Assembly (NCBI RefSeq): GCF_028621715.1
Contig: NZ_CP117466.1
Coordinates: 1,498,501 to 1,562,500, forward strand
DNA from: Paracoccus marcusii
Lineage (GTDB): Bacteria > Pseudomonadota > Alphaproteobacteria > Rhodobacterales > Rhodobacteraceae
DNA length: 64,000 bases
Direction of reading: 5' to 3'
The notes beneath the pieces were generated by a model. That model had not been told where the DNA came from, did no database searches, and was given only the letters and a program-made list of their open reading frames with translations. Below are positions 29,397 to 37,379 of the stretch, one piece after another. How positions within the stretch are numbered: position 1 is the stretch's first letter; each line of letters begins with the position of its first letter. Both the position numbers and the translations under genes were made by a program.

Positions 29397-29432
29397 CCCG
29401 GTCGCAGCCTACCCGGGTCACAAAAACAAGGG
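29397..29432 (+). ncRNA. preQ1-I riboswitch upstream of queC
   Basis: Stem P1 pairs CCCGG (29397-29401) with CCGGG (29413-29417). Loop 1 is TCGCAG (29402-29407), identical to the loop of the Thermoanaerobacter tengcongensis preQ1-I aptamer. The specificity cytosine is at 29412, just before the 3' arm of P1. An A-rich tail (CACAAAAACAAGG) can form the second pseudoknot stem and contains the AAGG ribosome site of queC, eight bases from its ATG. This predicts that bound preQ1 hides the ribosome site and lowers queCDE translation. The match is by eye against the known aptamer; the gene context (queC) fits fully. Confidence 0.85.
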
Positions 29433-29439
29433 TTCAAAC

Positions 29440-30147
29440 ATGCACACTGCACTTGTCTGCTCGGGCGGGCTGGATTCCGTCTCGCTTGCCCATGTCCTTG
29501 CGTCCCAGGGGCGCCTGTCGCGCATCGTCAGCTTTGATTACGGCCAGCGCCATCGCAAGGAACTGGACTTTGCCCGCGCCTGCGCCCTGCGGCTGGGCGT
29601 GCCGTTCCACCTGGTCGACCTGTCGGGCTTGGGCGCGGCGCTGTCGGGATCGGCGCTGACCGACGATCTGGCCGTGCCCGACGGCCATTATGCCGAAGAG
29701 ACGATGCGCGTGACTGTGGTTCCCAACCGCAACGCGATCATGCTGACCGTGGCCTTCGGCATCGCTGCAGCCACTGGCGATTCGGCGGTGGCGGCCGCGG
29801 TCCACGGGGGCGATCACTTCATCTATCCCGATTGCCGGCCAGGTTTCACGGACGCCTTCGCCGCCATGCAGCGCGCGGCGCTGGAGGGGTATGCCGATGT
29901 CGCGCTGGACGTGCCCTTCGTTCACCGCACCAAGGCCGACATCGTGACGGCGGGCGCGGCCGCGGGCACGCCCTTTGCGCAGACCTGGTCCTGCTACAAG
30001 GGCGGGGCGCGCCATTGCGGACGCTGCGGCACCTGCGTGGAGCGGCGCGAGGCGTTCCACCTGGCGGGCGTTGCCGATCCGACCGAATACGACGATGCCG
30101 ATTTCTGGCAGGCGGCGGTGGCCGCACATGCCGTGGGGGGTGCGTGA
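29440..30147 (+). CDS. queC: 7-cyano-7-deazaguanine synthase
   Basis: QueC converts 7-carboxy-7-deazaguanine to preQ0 with ATP and ammonia in queuosine synthesis. The 235-residue protein has the PP-loop SGGLDS at residues 8-13 and a zinc site formed by Cys185, Cys193, Cys196 and Cys199. The ATG at 29440 follows the riboswitch; an in-frame ATG at 29371 lies within the leader and would destroy the aptamer logic. The stop overlaps the queD start (TGATG). Confidence 0.96.
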   Translation: MHTALVCSGGLDSVSLAHVLASQGRLSRIVSFDYGQRHRKELDFARACALRLGVPFHLVDLSGLGAALSGSALTDDLAVPDGHYAEETMRVTVVPNRNAIMLTVAFGIAAATGDSAVAAAVHGGDHFIYPDCRPGFTDAFAAMQRAALEGYADVALDVPFVHRTKADIVTAGAAAGTPFAQTWSCYKGGARHCGRCGTCVERREAFHLAGVADPTEYDDADFWQAAVAAHAVGGA

Positions 30148-30500
30148 TGTTCCGCATCAGCAAGGAGTTCCATTTCAGCGCGTCGCACCGCCTGGACCAT
30201 CTGGCGCCCGATCATCAATGCGCGCGGCTGCACGGGCACAACTATATCGTCGTGGTCGAATTGGCGGCGCCGGATCTGAATCCCGACGGCTTCGTGCGCG
30301 ATTACCACGAACTGGCGCCGCTGAAGGAATATGTCGACGGGACGTTCGACCACCGGCACCTGAACGACGTGCTGGACGTGCCCTCGACCGCCGAGAACCT
30401 TGCGCGGCATTTCTTCGACTGGTGCCGGGCACGCTGGCCCGAGACCAGCGCCGTCAAGGTCAGCGAGACGCCCAAGACCTGGGCCGAGTACCGGCCATGA
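30147..30500 (+). CDS. queD: 6-carboxytetrahydropterin synthase
   Basis: QueD turns dihydroneopterin triphosphate into 6-carboxytetrahydropterin, the second step of queuosine synthesis. The 117-residue protein has the zinc histidines His14, His29 and His31 (SASHRLD and LHGHNY), the catalytic Cys25, and the DHRHLND and [12 protein letters not shown] motifs. It overlaps queC by one base and queE by four, so all three genes are translationally coupled. Confidence 0.96.
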   Translation: MFRISKEFHFSASHRLDHLAPDHQCARLHGHNYIVVVELAAPDLNPDGFVRDYHELAPLKEYVDGTFDHRHLNDVLDVPSTAENLARHFFDWCRARWPETSAVKVSETPKTWAEYRP

Positions 30501-31204
30501 AACCCCTGCGCATCGCGGAAATCTTTGGCCCCACCATCCAGGGGGAGGGCGCCCTGATCGGACAGCCCACGGTCTTTGTCCGGGCAGGGGGGTGCGATTA
30601 CCGCTGTTCGTGGTGCGATTCGATGCATGCGGTGGACAGCGCCTTTCGCGACAGCTGGGCGGCGATGCAGACGGCCGAGGTCTGGGCGCAGGTGCGCGCG
30701 CTGTCGGGCGGGCGGCCGTTGACGGTGTCCATTTCCGGCGGCAATCCGGCCATCCAGGACTTTGGGCCGCTGATCGCGACGGGCCGGGCCGAGGGCTACG
30801 GCTTCGCACTGGAGACGCAGGGATCGGTGGCGCGCGACTGGTTCGCGGACCTGACGCTGCTGGTGCTGAGCCCCAAGCCGCCCTCCAGCGGCGAGACGCC
30901 GGACCCGGCGGCCTTCGAAGCCTGCCTGGCGGCGGCGCCGGGCACGCGGACGGTGCTGAAGATCGTCGTCTTCGACGATGCCGATTATGCCTGGGCGCGC
31001 GATTGGGCGGGGCGGTATCCGGACCTGGACTTGGTCCTGCAGCCGGGGAACCCGGAGGTCGACCCGGACGTGCCCGTCGCGGCGCAGGATGTCGCGGACC
31101 GGCTGCTGTGGTTGGTCGACAAGGTTATGGCAGACGGCTGGTTCCGGCCCCGTCTGCTGCCGCAGCTGCATGTCCTGCTGTGGGGCAACCGGCGCGGCGT
31201 CTGA
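30497..31204 (+). CDS. queE: 7-carboxy-7-deazaguanine synthase
   Basis: QueE is the radical SAM enzyme that contracts the pterin ring to 7-carboxy-7-deazaguanine. The 235-residue protein has the cluster motif Cys33-x3-Cys37-x2-Cys40 (CDYRCSWC), preceded by [19 protein letters not shown], the usual QueE N terminus. The ATG overlaps the queD stop. No queF (preQ0 reductase) or tgt lies nearby. A repeat element with a strong hairpin follows the stop. Confidence 0.96.
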   Translation: MKPLRIAEIFGPTIQGEGALIGQPTVFVRAGGCDYRCSWCDSMHAVDSAFRDSWAAMQTAEVWAQVRALSGGRPLTVSISGGNPAIQDFGPLIATGRAEGYGFALETQGSVARDWFADLTLLVLSPKPPSSGETPDPAAFEACLAAAPGTRTVLKIVVFDDADYAWARDWAGRYPDLDLVLQPGNPEVDPDVPVAAQDVADRLLWLVDKVMADGWFRPRLLPQLHVLLWGNRRGV

Positions 31205-31205
31205 C

Positions 31206-31252
31206 TTGCGTCCCGCGACGGCGGGGGGACTGGCCGTCCCCCCGCACCCCCC
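31206..31252. repeat. Dispersed intergenic hairpin element (copy 1)
   Basis: TTGCGTCCCGCGACGGC, a perfect 10-bp stem (31221-31230 with 31236-31245) and then an ACCCCCC tract. The same block order recurs at 43144-43191, also between convergent genes. It probably works as a transcription stop for queE and the convergent stress gene. Confidence 0.65.
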
Positions 31253-31283
31253 TGCGCGCATCCCCGCAAGGCGGCGTACGCCT

Positions 31284-32123
31284 TCAACGCGCCAGGAAGA
31301 CTGGCACGCGTGCCTGTTCCAGCATGTTGCGCGTCGCACCGCCCAGGATCGCCTCGCGCAGGCGGGAATGGCCATAGGCGCCCATCACCACCATGTCGGC
31401 ATCGACCTCTATCGCGCGGCGGTTGATCTCGTCGCTGATGCGGGGGGCGGTGCGGGCCAGCACCGCGATCTGGGCGTGGACGCCGTGCCGCGTCAGCATC
31501 TGCGTCAGCGCGCCCCCCGGATCGGAGCGTTCCGGCCCGCTGCTGCGCGGATCGATGCAGGTCACCTCGACCATCTCGGCGGCGCGCAGCAGGGGCAGGG
31601 CGCGGCGGATGGCGGCCAGGGCCTCGGCGGACTGGTTCCACGCGACCAGGATGCGGCGCGGCGCGGCAGCCGGCTCGCAGCCCTGCGGGAGGACCAGGAC
31701 GGGGCAGGCCCCCTCGAACAGCGCGGCCTCGGTGATCAGTTCGGCGTCGCCGGGCTGGCCCTTGGCATAGGGGCTTGCCAGGATCGCCAGGTCCGAGAAC
31801 CGCGCCCGCAGGCCCACCAGCGATGCGATGCCCAGGGACTGGGTCACCGCGGCCTCGCAGGACCAGCGCAGGTCGTGGGACGCGGCCATGCGGTCGCGCA
31901 CCTTGCGGTCCAGCGCATTGGCATCGGTCAGCGCGCTGTCGATCGCCTCCTGCCATCCATAGGACGTGCCGCCGGGAAAGAAGTACCCGGCCTGGCTGTG
32001 GTCGATGCCCAGGCAGAGGATGTCCAGATGCGCGTCCTGCGCCGCGGCAAGCGCCGCGGCATCGTCCAGCTGCGGCACCTGGGACGGGTGGCTGAGGACT
32101 GTCAGGATCGTCTTGTAGGCCAT
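31284..32123 (-). CDS. Tandem universal stress protein
   Basis: This is a UspA-family protein with two Usp domains (about 1-140 and 145-279). The second has the nucleotide-binding pattern G-x2-G-x9-G (GAYGHSRLREAILGGATRNM), which suggests ATP binding. The first lacks a complete version. The 279-residue frame starts at 32123, preceded by CAGGAGGCGATC. A perfect FNR palindrome lies 54 bases upstream, so induction at low oxygen by FnrL is predicted. It converges with queE, with a repeat element between. Confidence 0.9.
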   Translation of the reverse strand: MAYKTILTVLSHPSQVPQLDDAAALAAAQDAHLDILCLGIDHSQAGYFFPGGTSYGWQEAIDSALTDANALDRKVRDRMAASHDLRWSCEAAVTQSLGIASLVGLRARFSDLAILASPYAKGQPGDAELITEAALFEGACPVLVLPQGCEPAAAPRRILVAWNQSAEALAAIRRALPLLRAAEMVEVTCIDPRSSGPERSDPGGALTQMLTRHGVHAQIAVLARTAPRISDEINRRAIEVDADMVVMGAYGHSRLREAILGGATRNMLEQARVPVFLAR

Positions 32124-32148
32124 GATCGCCTCCTGTTGCGGATAAGCC

Positions 32149-32154
32149 ATCGTA
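32149..32154 (-). promoter_or_regulatory. Predicted -10 element of the universal stress gene
   Basis: TACGAT on the minus strand places the start point at about 32142. That puts the FNR box centre at -41.5, the classical class II activation position, with a leader of about 19 bases. Confidence 0.5.
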
Positions 32155-32176
32155 GCGGTGCGGAGCGGGCGGCGCC

Positions 32177-32190
32177 TTGATCCTGATCAA
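32177..32190. promoter_or_regulatory. FNR/FnrL binding site
   Basis: TTGATCCTGATCAA is an exact match to the FNR consensus TTGAT-N4-ATCAA. It lies upstream of the leftward universal stress gene. It is the only perfect site I noticed in the window. Confidence 0.85.
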
Positions 32191-32527
32191 ACCCCGCGCG
32201 ATGCGGAGCAGCGGAGGGACGCCGTCAATCGTGCCGCGGGGATCCATCAGGACGCTTGTCACGGCCGCGCGTTGGCGCTAGCAGCGCGCCGGCCCTGGTC
32301 GCGGGCGGTGCGGGGCGCAGCGCTGGCAGCAATGAAGGAGCGATGCAGAAGTGCCGCGTCATCACGGATGCTGCCGTTCCGACGACGGTGGCGGCATGGG
32401 CACAAACCTGCCGCCTGGTTCATGACCTTGGTCCGGGGCCGTTCCGCATGTCGCGTGTGGCGGCAGGCCGGTCCGGACCCGGCGGATGACCCGGTCACAG
32501 ACCCGAACGGGCCGCCCCGCCGCCGGG
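32191..32527. other. 337-base stretch without a supported gene
   Basis: This lies between the FNR box and the end of miaB. A rightward open frame of 48 codons (32343-32489, beginning MQKCRVITDAAVP) has AAGGAG only two bases before its ATG. Its third-position G+C is clearly lower than in the neighbouring genes, so I do not call it a gene. Otherwise I see no RNA, repeat or mobile element. Confidence 0.5.
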
Positions 32528-33841
32528 CTATGCGACCAGTTCCCCATGCAGTGAGTTGCGCTGGCTGCCGATGATGCGCACGGGGCGCAGGTCACCGACC
32601 TGGGCGCGGTCGGTGTCGACGAAGACGGAATGCAGATAGTCGGACTTGCCGATCATCTGGCCCGCCTCGCGGCCCGCCTTCTCGAACAGCACGTTGACCG
32701 TGCGACCGATCATGCCGTCCTGCACCGCATGCTGCTGACGGGTCAGCAGGGCCTGCAACTCCTGCAGGCGGGCGTCGGCCAGGGCGGCGTCGACCTCGGG
32801 GCGGTCATAGGCGGGGGTGCCCGGACGCGGCGAATACTTGAAGCTGTAGGCCATGCCGAATCCCACCTGCTCGATCAGGCGCAGGGTGTCGGCGTGATCC
32901 TGGTCCGTCTCTCCGGGAAAGCCGACGATGAAGTCGCTGGTCAGCAGGATGTCAGGACGCGCCGCGCGGATGCGGTCGATCAGGCGCAGGTACTGGTCCG
33001 ACGTGTGCTTGCGGTTCATCGCCTTGAGGATGCGGTCGCTGCCCGACTGCACGGGCAGGTGCAGATAGGGCATCAGCTGGGGCACATCGCGATGCGCCTC
33101 GATCAGGTCATCGGCCATGTCGTTGGGATGGCTGGTGGTATAGCGGATCCGCAGCAGCCCGTCGATCTCGCCCAAGGCGCGGATCAGGGCACCGAAACCG
33201 CCCGGACCCCCATGCCAGCCGTTGACGTTCTGGCCCAGCAGGGTGATCTCGCACACGCCGCGTCCGACCAGGTCGCGGGCCTCGGCCAGGATGCGTTCGG
33301 CGGGGCGGCTGACCTCGGCGCCGCGGGTATAGGGCACCACGCAGAAGGCGCAGAACTTGTCGCAGCCCTCCTGCACGGTCAGGAAGGCCGCGGGCGCGCG
33401 ACGGGTCGCGCGGGGGGCGGGCAGGTGGTCGAACTTGTCTTCCTCGGGGAAATCGGTGTCGATGGCGGGCGCCTCGCCGCGCACCATGGCGGGCAGGCGG
33501 TGATAGGTCTGCGGCCCGACGACCAGATCGACCAGCGGCATCCGGCGGATGATCTCGCCCCCCTCGGCCTGGGCCACGCAGCCCGCGACACCGACCTTCA
33601 GGTCGGGGCGCGCGGCCTTCAGGGGCTTCAGCCGGCCCAGGTCGCTGTACAGCTTTTCGGCCGCCTTCTCGCGGATGTGGCAAGTGTTCAGCAGGACCAT
33701 GTCGGCGTCCGACTGATCCTCGGTCAGGACATAGCCCTCGGCGCCCATCGCCTCGGCCATGCGCTGGCTGTCATAGACGTTCATCTGGCACCCGTAGGTC
33801 TTGATGAACAGTTTCTTTGCGGCCGGGTTATGGGCGGTCAT
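32528..33841 (-). CDS. miaB: tRNA-2-methylthio-N6-dimethylallyladenosine synthase
   Basis: MiaB adds a methylthio group to i6A37 of tRNAs. The 437-residue protein has the UPF0004 cluster cysteines Cys18, Cys54 and Cys88, and the radical SAM cluster Cys160-x3-Cys164-x2-Cys167 ([16 protein letters not shown]). A C-terminal TRAM domain ends with [16 protein letters not shown]. The start [10 protein letters not shown] was chosen over an in-frame ATG 108 bases upstream that would add residues unlike the family. The divergent TfoX-type gene begins 65 bases away. Confidence 0.96.
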   Translation of the reverse strand: MTAHNPAAKKLFIKTYGCQMNVYDSQRMAEAMGAEGYVLTEDQSDADMVLLNTCHIREKAAEKLYSDLGRLKPLKAARPDLKVGVAGCVAQAEGGEIIRRMPLVDLVVGPQTYHRLPAMVRGEAPAIDTDFPEEDKFDHLPAPRATRRAPAAFLTVQEGCDKFCAFCVVPYTRGAEVSRPAERILAEARDLVGRGVCEITLLGQNVNGWHGGPGGFGALIRALGEIDGLLRIRYTTSHPNDMADDLIEAHRDVPQLMPYLHLPVQSGSDRILKAMNRKHTSDQYLRLIDRIRAARPDILLTSDFIVGFPGETDQDHADTLRLIEQVGFGMAYSFKYSPRPGTPAYDRPEVDAALADARLQELQALLTRQQHAVQDGMIGRTVNVLFEKAGREAGQMIGKSDYLHSVFVDTDRAQVGDLRPVRIIGSQRNSLHGELVA

Positions 33842-33905
33842 GTCATGCCTGTTCCTGAAGGTCGCGCAGCGATACAGGAAATGCGGACTTTTGGAAAGGC
33901 ACGGG

Positions 33906-34226
33906 ATGGAGAGCGACCTGACCACCATCCGCAACATCGGCCCGGCCACCGCGCAGGCGCTGATCGCGGCCGGCGTGCCGGACGCGGCGGCGCTGCGGGC
34001 GATGGGGGCGGACGCGGCCTATCGCGCCCTGATGGACGCCGGAGAGCGTCCGCATTTCATCGGATATTACGTGCTGCACATGGCGCTGCAGGGGCGGCCG
34101 TGGAACGACTGCAAGGGCGCCGAAAAGGCCGCCCTGCGCGCGCGGTTCGACGCGCTGGTGGCCGAGCGTCGCCCGATGACGGCGCTGGAGGCGGCGCTGG
34201 ACCAGATCGGCCTGCGCCGCCCCTGA
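33906..34226 (+). CDS. TfoX C-terminal domain protein
   Basis: The 106-residue protein starts [20 protein letters not shown], a helix-hairpin-helix-like opening typical of the TfoX C-terminal domain. The [11 protein letters not shown] stretch follows in the second half. The N-terminal TfoX domain is absent, so it is a stand-alone version. TfoX proteins regulate competence in gammaproteobacteria; a role here is not established. It ends four bases before the stop of the convergent hydrolase. Confidence 0.8.
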   Translation: MESDLTTIRNIGPATAQALIAAGVPDAAALRAMGADAAYRALMDAGERPHFIGYYVLHMALQGRPWNDCKGAEKAALRARFDALVAERRPMTALEAALDQIGLRRP

Positions 34227-34230
34227 CGGC

Positions 34231-35526
34231 CTACTGACCGGCGTTCTTGGTTTCGAACATCAGGCCCTTGGCGCTGCGCTCGGGAAAGCCTGGCCAATAG
34301 CTGTGGGCCGCATCGGGCGTGCCCGCGTCATCGACCGACCAGACCCCGTCCTCGGCATCGGGCACCAGGTCCAGGAAGGCGCCGCGATCCTCTTCCTTCA
34401 GGTGCTGGTCCAGGAAGGCCGTGGTGAAATGCTGCAGGATGTTGTTCATCCGCACGCTGTCCCAGACCGGATCGGCGTAATGGTCGAAGGGCGCGCGGCC
34501 CAGGGATTCCGAGAAGGCCCAGGCCTCGGCCGGGGCGGGGATCGGGGCGGCGGCGTTGTGGTTGGCATGATCGAAGGTCAGAAGGTGCCGTGTCGCCGCG
34601 GTCGTCTGGTCGAAGATCTGCCGGATCGCGTCATAGATCGACACGTCGTCATCGCTGCCCGCGACCAGCAGCAGCGGCTTGGTCATGCCGGCCAGCCCGT
34701 CCGCGTCCCAGAACTCGTGCTGGCGGCCCCAGGGGGCGATGGCCACGATGGCCTTGACGCGCGGATCGACCAAAGCGGCGTGATCCTCGCTGCCCGCGGC
34801 CAGCCGGGACAGCAGCTTCTGCGGCGGGATAAAGCGTTCGGGCTCGGTCCGGTCGATGGCGGTCTGCGACAGGCCCGCGCCGCCAAAGATCATCGCGCCG
34901 TATCCGCCCATGGAATAGCCCACGACGGCCGCCGTGTCGGCATCGGTGATCGCGCCGATCTCGTCCTCCAGCCCGGCCATGCTGTCCAGCAGGAACCGCT
35001 GGTCCACCGCCCGGTTCACCAGGGTCGAGGCAAACGCCCCCATGTCGTCGTACGTGCTGTCGGGATGGTCTGCGGCGACCACGACGTATCCCTTGGAGGC
35101 CAGGTTCTCGGCCAGGTGGCTCATCAGATAGCGGTTGCCGGGATAGCCGTGCGACAGGATGACCAGCGGGAACGACCCCTCGGCCGGCGCCGCGTCGCGG
35201 GCGGCGCTGCCGGACAGGGTGGTGGGCGTGACCCCGTCGCGCAGGATCGTGTCATAGGTGGTGCCGGGTTCGGTGCCGTCGGCCGCGGGATACCAGATCT
35301 CTGCCTGCAGGGTGCGTTCCGCGGTGGGGGGCGTGCCCGTTGCGGTGGTCGCGATCACGTCGATGCGGTCCGGGTCGGTGAAGCTGGCGGCGCGCACGCC
35401 GACCGGATGCGCGCCGCGCGCGGCCAGTTCCGGCGCGTCGGGGCGGATCAGGTCGATGCGGTTTTCGGACAGGGCGGGGGCGGCGCAGGCCAGGGTGGCG
35501 GCAGCGGCCAGCATCAGGTGTCTCAT
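34231..35526 (-). CDS. Secreted alpha/beta hydrolase (PAF acetylhydrolase / dienelactone hydrolase-like)
   Basis: The 431-residue precursor has a signal peptide (MRHLMLAAAATLACAAPALS, cleavage near residue 20). The nucleophile is Ser205 in GYSMGG, an oxyanion loop lies in LSHGYPGNRYL, an acid candidate is in AGSDDDVS, and a His candidate is in FDHANHN. The long N-terminal beta region matches the platelet-activating-factor acetylhydrolase-like group. The natural substrate is unknown. The ATG at 35526 has a strong GGAGGAG site. It diverges from the aminotransferase gene. Confidence 0.8.
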   Translation of the reverse strand: MRHLMLAAAATLACAAPALSENRIDLIRPDAPELAARGAHPVGVRAASFTDPDRIDVIATTATGTPPTAERTLQAEIWYPAADGTEPGTTYDTILRDGVTPTTLSGSAARDAAPAEGSFPLVILSHGYPGNRYLMSHLAENLASKGYVVVAADHPDSTYDDMGAFASTLVNRAVDQRFLLDSMAGLEDEIGAITDADTAAVVGYSMGGYGAMIFGGAGLSQTAIDRTEPERFIPPQKLLSRLAAGSEDHAALVDPRVKAIVAIAPWGRQHEFWDADGLAGMTKPLLLVAGSDDDVSIYDAIRQIFDQTTAATRHLLTFDHANHNAAAPIPAPAEAWAFSESLGRAPFDHYADPVWDSVRMNNILQHFTTAFLDQHLKEEDRGAFLDLVPDAEDGVWSVDDAGTPDAAHSYWPGFPERSAKGLMFETKNAGQ

Positions 35527-35649
35527 GGGAACTCCTCCGGCGGTTCGGGCGAACTGTGCCCCGGTTGCACGATCTGCACAAGCGTGCCCCATTGAACGCC
35601 GCCCGGCGCCCGGCTAGCCTGCCCCCAAGATCCGGCAAGGAGACCGACC

Positions 35650-37011
35650 ATGACCACCCCGCAAAGCTGGGAAGCACGCGCCGACGAATACTCGCTGTAC
35701 GGCTTCACCGACCTGCCAAGCGTCCACAAGCGCGGCGCCGTCGTCCTGACCCATGGCGAGGGCCCCTATGTCGTCGACGTGAACGGCAACCGCTATCTGG
35801 ATGCCAATTCGGGCCTGTGGAACATGGTCGCGGGCTTTGACCACAAGGGCCTGGCCCAGGCCGCCAAGGATCAGTACGACCGCTTTCCGGGCTATCACGC
35901 GTTCTTCGGGCGGATGTCCGACCAGACCGTGATGCTGTCCGAGAAGCTGGTCGAGGTGTCGCCGTTTTCGCGTGGCAAGGTTTTCTACACGAACTCGGGC
36001 TCCGAGGCGAACGACACCATGGTCAAGATGCTGTGGTTCATGCATGCCAGCGAGGGCAATCCGCAAAAGCGCAAGATCCTGACGCGCTGGAACGCCTATC
36101 ACGGGGTGACGGCCGTGTCGGCCAGCATGACCGGCAAGCCCTATAACGAGGTGTTCGGCCTGCCGCTGCCGGGCTTCATCCACCTGACCTGCCCGCACTA
36201 CTGGCGGTTCGGAGAGGAGGGAGAGACCGAGGCGGCGTTCACGCAGCGCCTGGCGCGCGAGCTGGACGAGACGATCCAGCGCGAGGGCGCGGACACCATC
36301 GCGGGCTTTTTCGCGGAACCCGTGCAGGGCGCGGGCGGGGTCATTCCGCCCTCCGAGGGGTATTTCCAGGCGATCCTGCCGGTGCTGAAAAAGCACGGCA
36401 TCCCGATGATCGCGGATGAGGTCATCTGCGGCTTCGGGCGGACGGGCAACACCTGGGGCTCGATCACCTACGACTTCGTGCCGGACGCGATCATCAGCTC
36501 CAAGAATCTGACGGCGGGGCTGTTCCCGATGGGGGCGGTGATCCTGGGCCCCGAGCTGACCGACCGCCTGCAGGCCGCCATCGACAAGATCGAGGAATTC
36601 CCGCACGGCTTCACCGCCTCGGGGCATCCGGTGGGCTGCGCCATCGCGCTGAAGGCCATCGACGTGGTCATGAACGAGGGGTTGGCGCAGAACGTCATCG
36701 ACCTGGCGCCGCGGTTCGAGGACGGGCTGCGGCAGCTGGCGCAGAACCCGAATATCGGCGAATATCGCGGCGTGGGCTTCATGTGGGCGCTGGAGGCGGT
36801 GCGCGACAAGGCGACCAAGACGCCCTTCGAGGGGCATCTGTCGGTCAGCGAGCGGATTGCCAACACCTGCACCGACATGGGCCTGATCTGTCGTCCCCTG
36901 GGGCAGTCGATCGTGCTGTGCCCGCCCTTCATCCTGACGCCCGCGCAGATGGACGAGATGTTCGAGAAGCTGGACAAGGCCTTGGGCAAAGTCTTTGCCG
37001 AACTGGCCTGA
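35650..37011 (+). CDS. Class III aminotransferase (omega-transaminase type)
   Basis: This is a PLP enzyme that moves amino groups from non-alpha amines to a keto acid such as pyruvate. The 453-residue protein has the class III features YTNSGSEANDTMVKM (phosphate-binding region), the Asp in IADEVICGFGRTG, and Lys285 in SSKNLTAGLFPMG. The usual Lys context is AKG(I/L)T.G; this subgroup reads SKNLTAG, which I recall for Rhodobacter-type omega-transaminases. The substrate cannot be told from the sequence. AAGGAGACC precedes the ATG. Confidence 0.85.
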   Translation: MTTPQSWEARADEYSLYGFTDLPSVHKRGAVVLTHGEGPYVVDVNGNRYLDANSGLWNMVAGFDHKGLAQAAKDQYDRFPGYHAFFGRMSDQTVMLSEKLVEVSPFSRGKVFYTNSGSEANDTMVKMLWFMHASEGNPQKRKILTRWNAYHGVTAVSASMTGKPYNEVFGLPLPGFIHLTCPHYWRFGEEGETEAAFTQRLARELDETIQREGADTIAGFFAEPVQGAGGVIPPSEGYFQAILPVLKKHGIPMIADEVICGFGRTGNTWGSITYDFVPDAIISSKNLTAGLFPMGAVILGPELTDRLQAAIDKIEEFPHGFTASGHPVGCAIALKAIDVVMNEGLAQNVIDLAPRFEDGLRQLAQNPNIGEYRGVGFMWALEAVRDKATKTPFEGHLSVSERIANTCTDMGLICRPLGQSIVLCPPFILTPAQMDEMFEKLDKALGKVFAELA

Positions 37012-37047
37012 GCGAGGGGCGGGGATGCGTTTCGGAAAGATTGCCGG

Positions 37048-37272
37048 ATGATACCCGCGCGGTATGCTCCGATCCTGTTCGGCTTCTTCCTGTCGGGGCT
37101 GATGTCGTCGCTGGTGTCGGGGATCGCCACGGTCCGGGCGGTGGGTCTGTCTGACGGGGTCGCGGGGCTGTGGATGGGGAACTGGCTGTCCAGTTGGGCG
37201 GTGGCCTTTCCGGCGGTGCTGGTGGTGGCCCCGGTGACGCGGCATCTGGTCGCGCGGCTGACGCGGGCCTGA
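37048..37272 (+). CDS. DUF2798 family small membrane protein
   Basis: The 74-residue protein has two hydrophobic segments (about 8-30 and 45-65). It carries the family residues GFFLSGLMSSLVSGIATVRAVG and SWAVAFPAVLVVAPVTRHLV. Its function is unknown. It follows the aminotransferase by 36 bases and may share its transcript. Confidence 0.85.
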   Translation: MIPARYAPILFGFFLSGLMSSLVSGIATVRAVGLSDGVAGLWMGNWLSSWAVAFPAVLVVAPVTRHLVARLTRA

Positions 37273-37379
37273 CGACGACCCTGTCGGCGGTTGCGCATGG
37301 CGCGGGGGTCGCCTGCGGGTCGTAAGAACCTGTCTGGCCGACCATGCGCCGCGATCGCGCCCCGGGCCGCGGGCCCGTG

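Noticed and set aside
32343..32489. A 48-codon small gene
   Set aside because: The ribosome site is only two bases from the ATG, codon third positions are unlike the neighbours, and no family is recognised.
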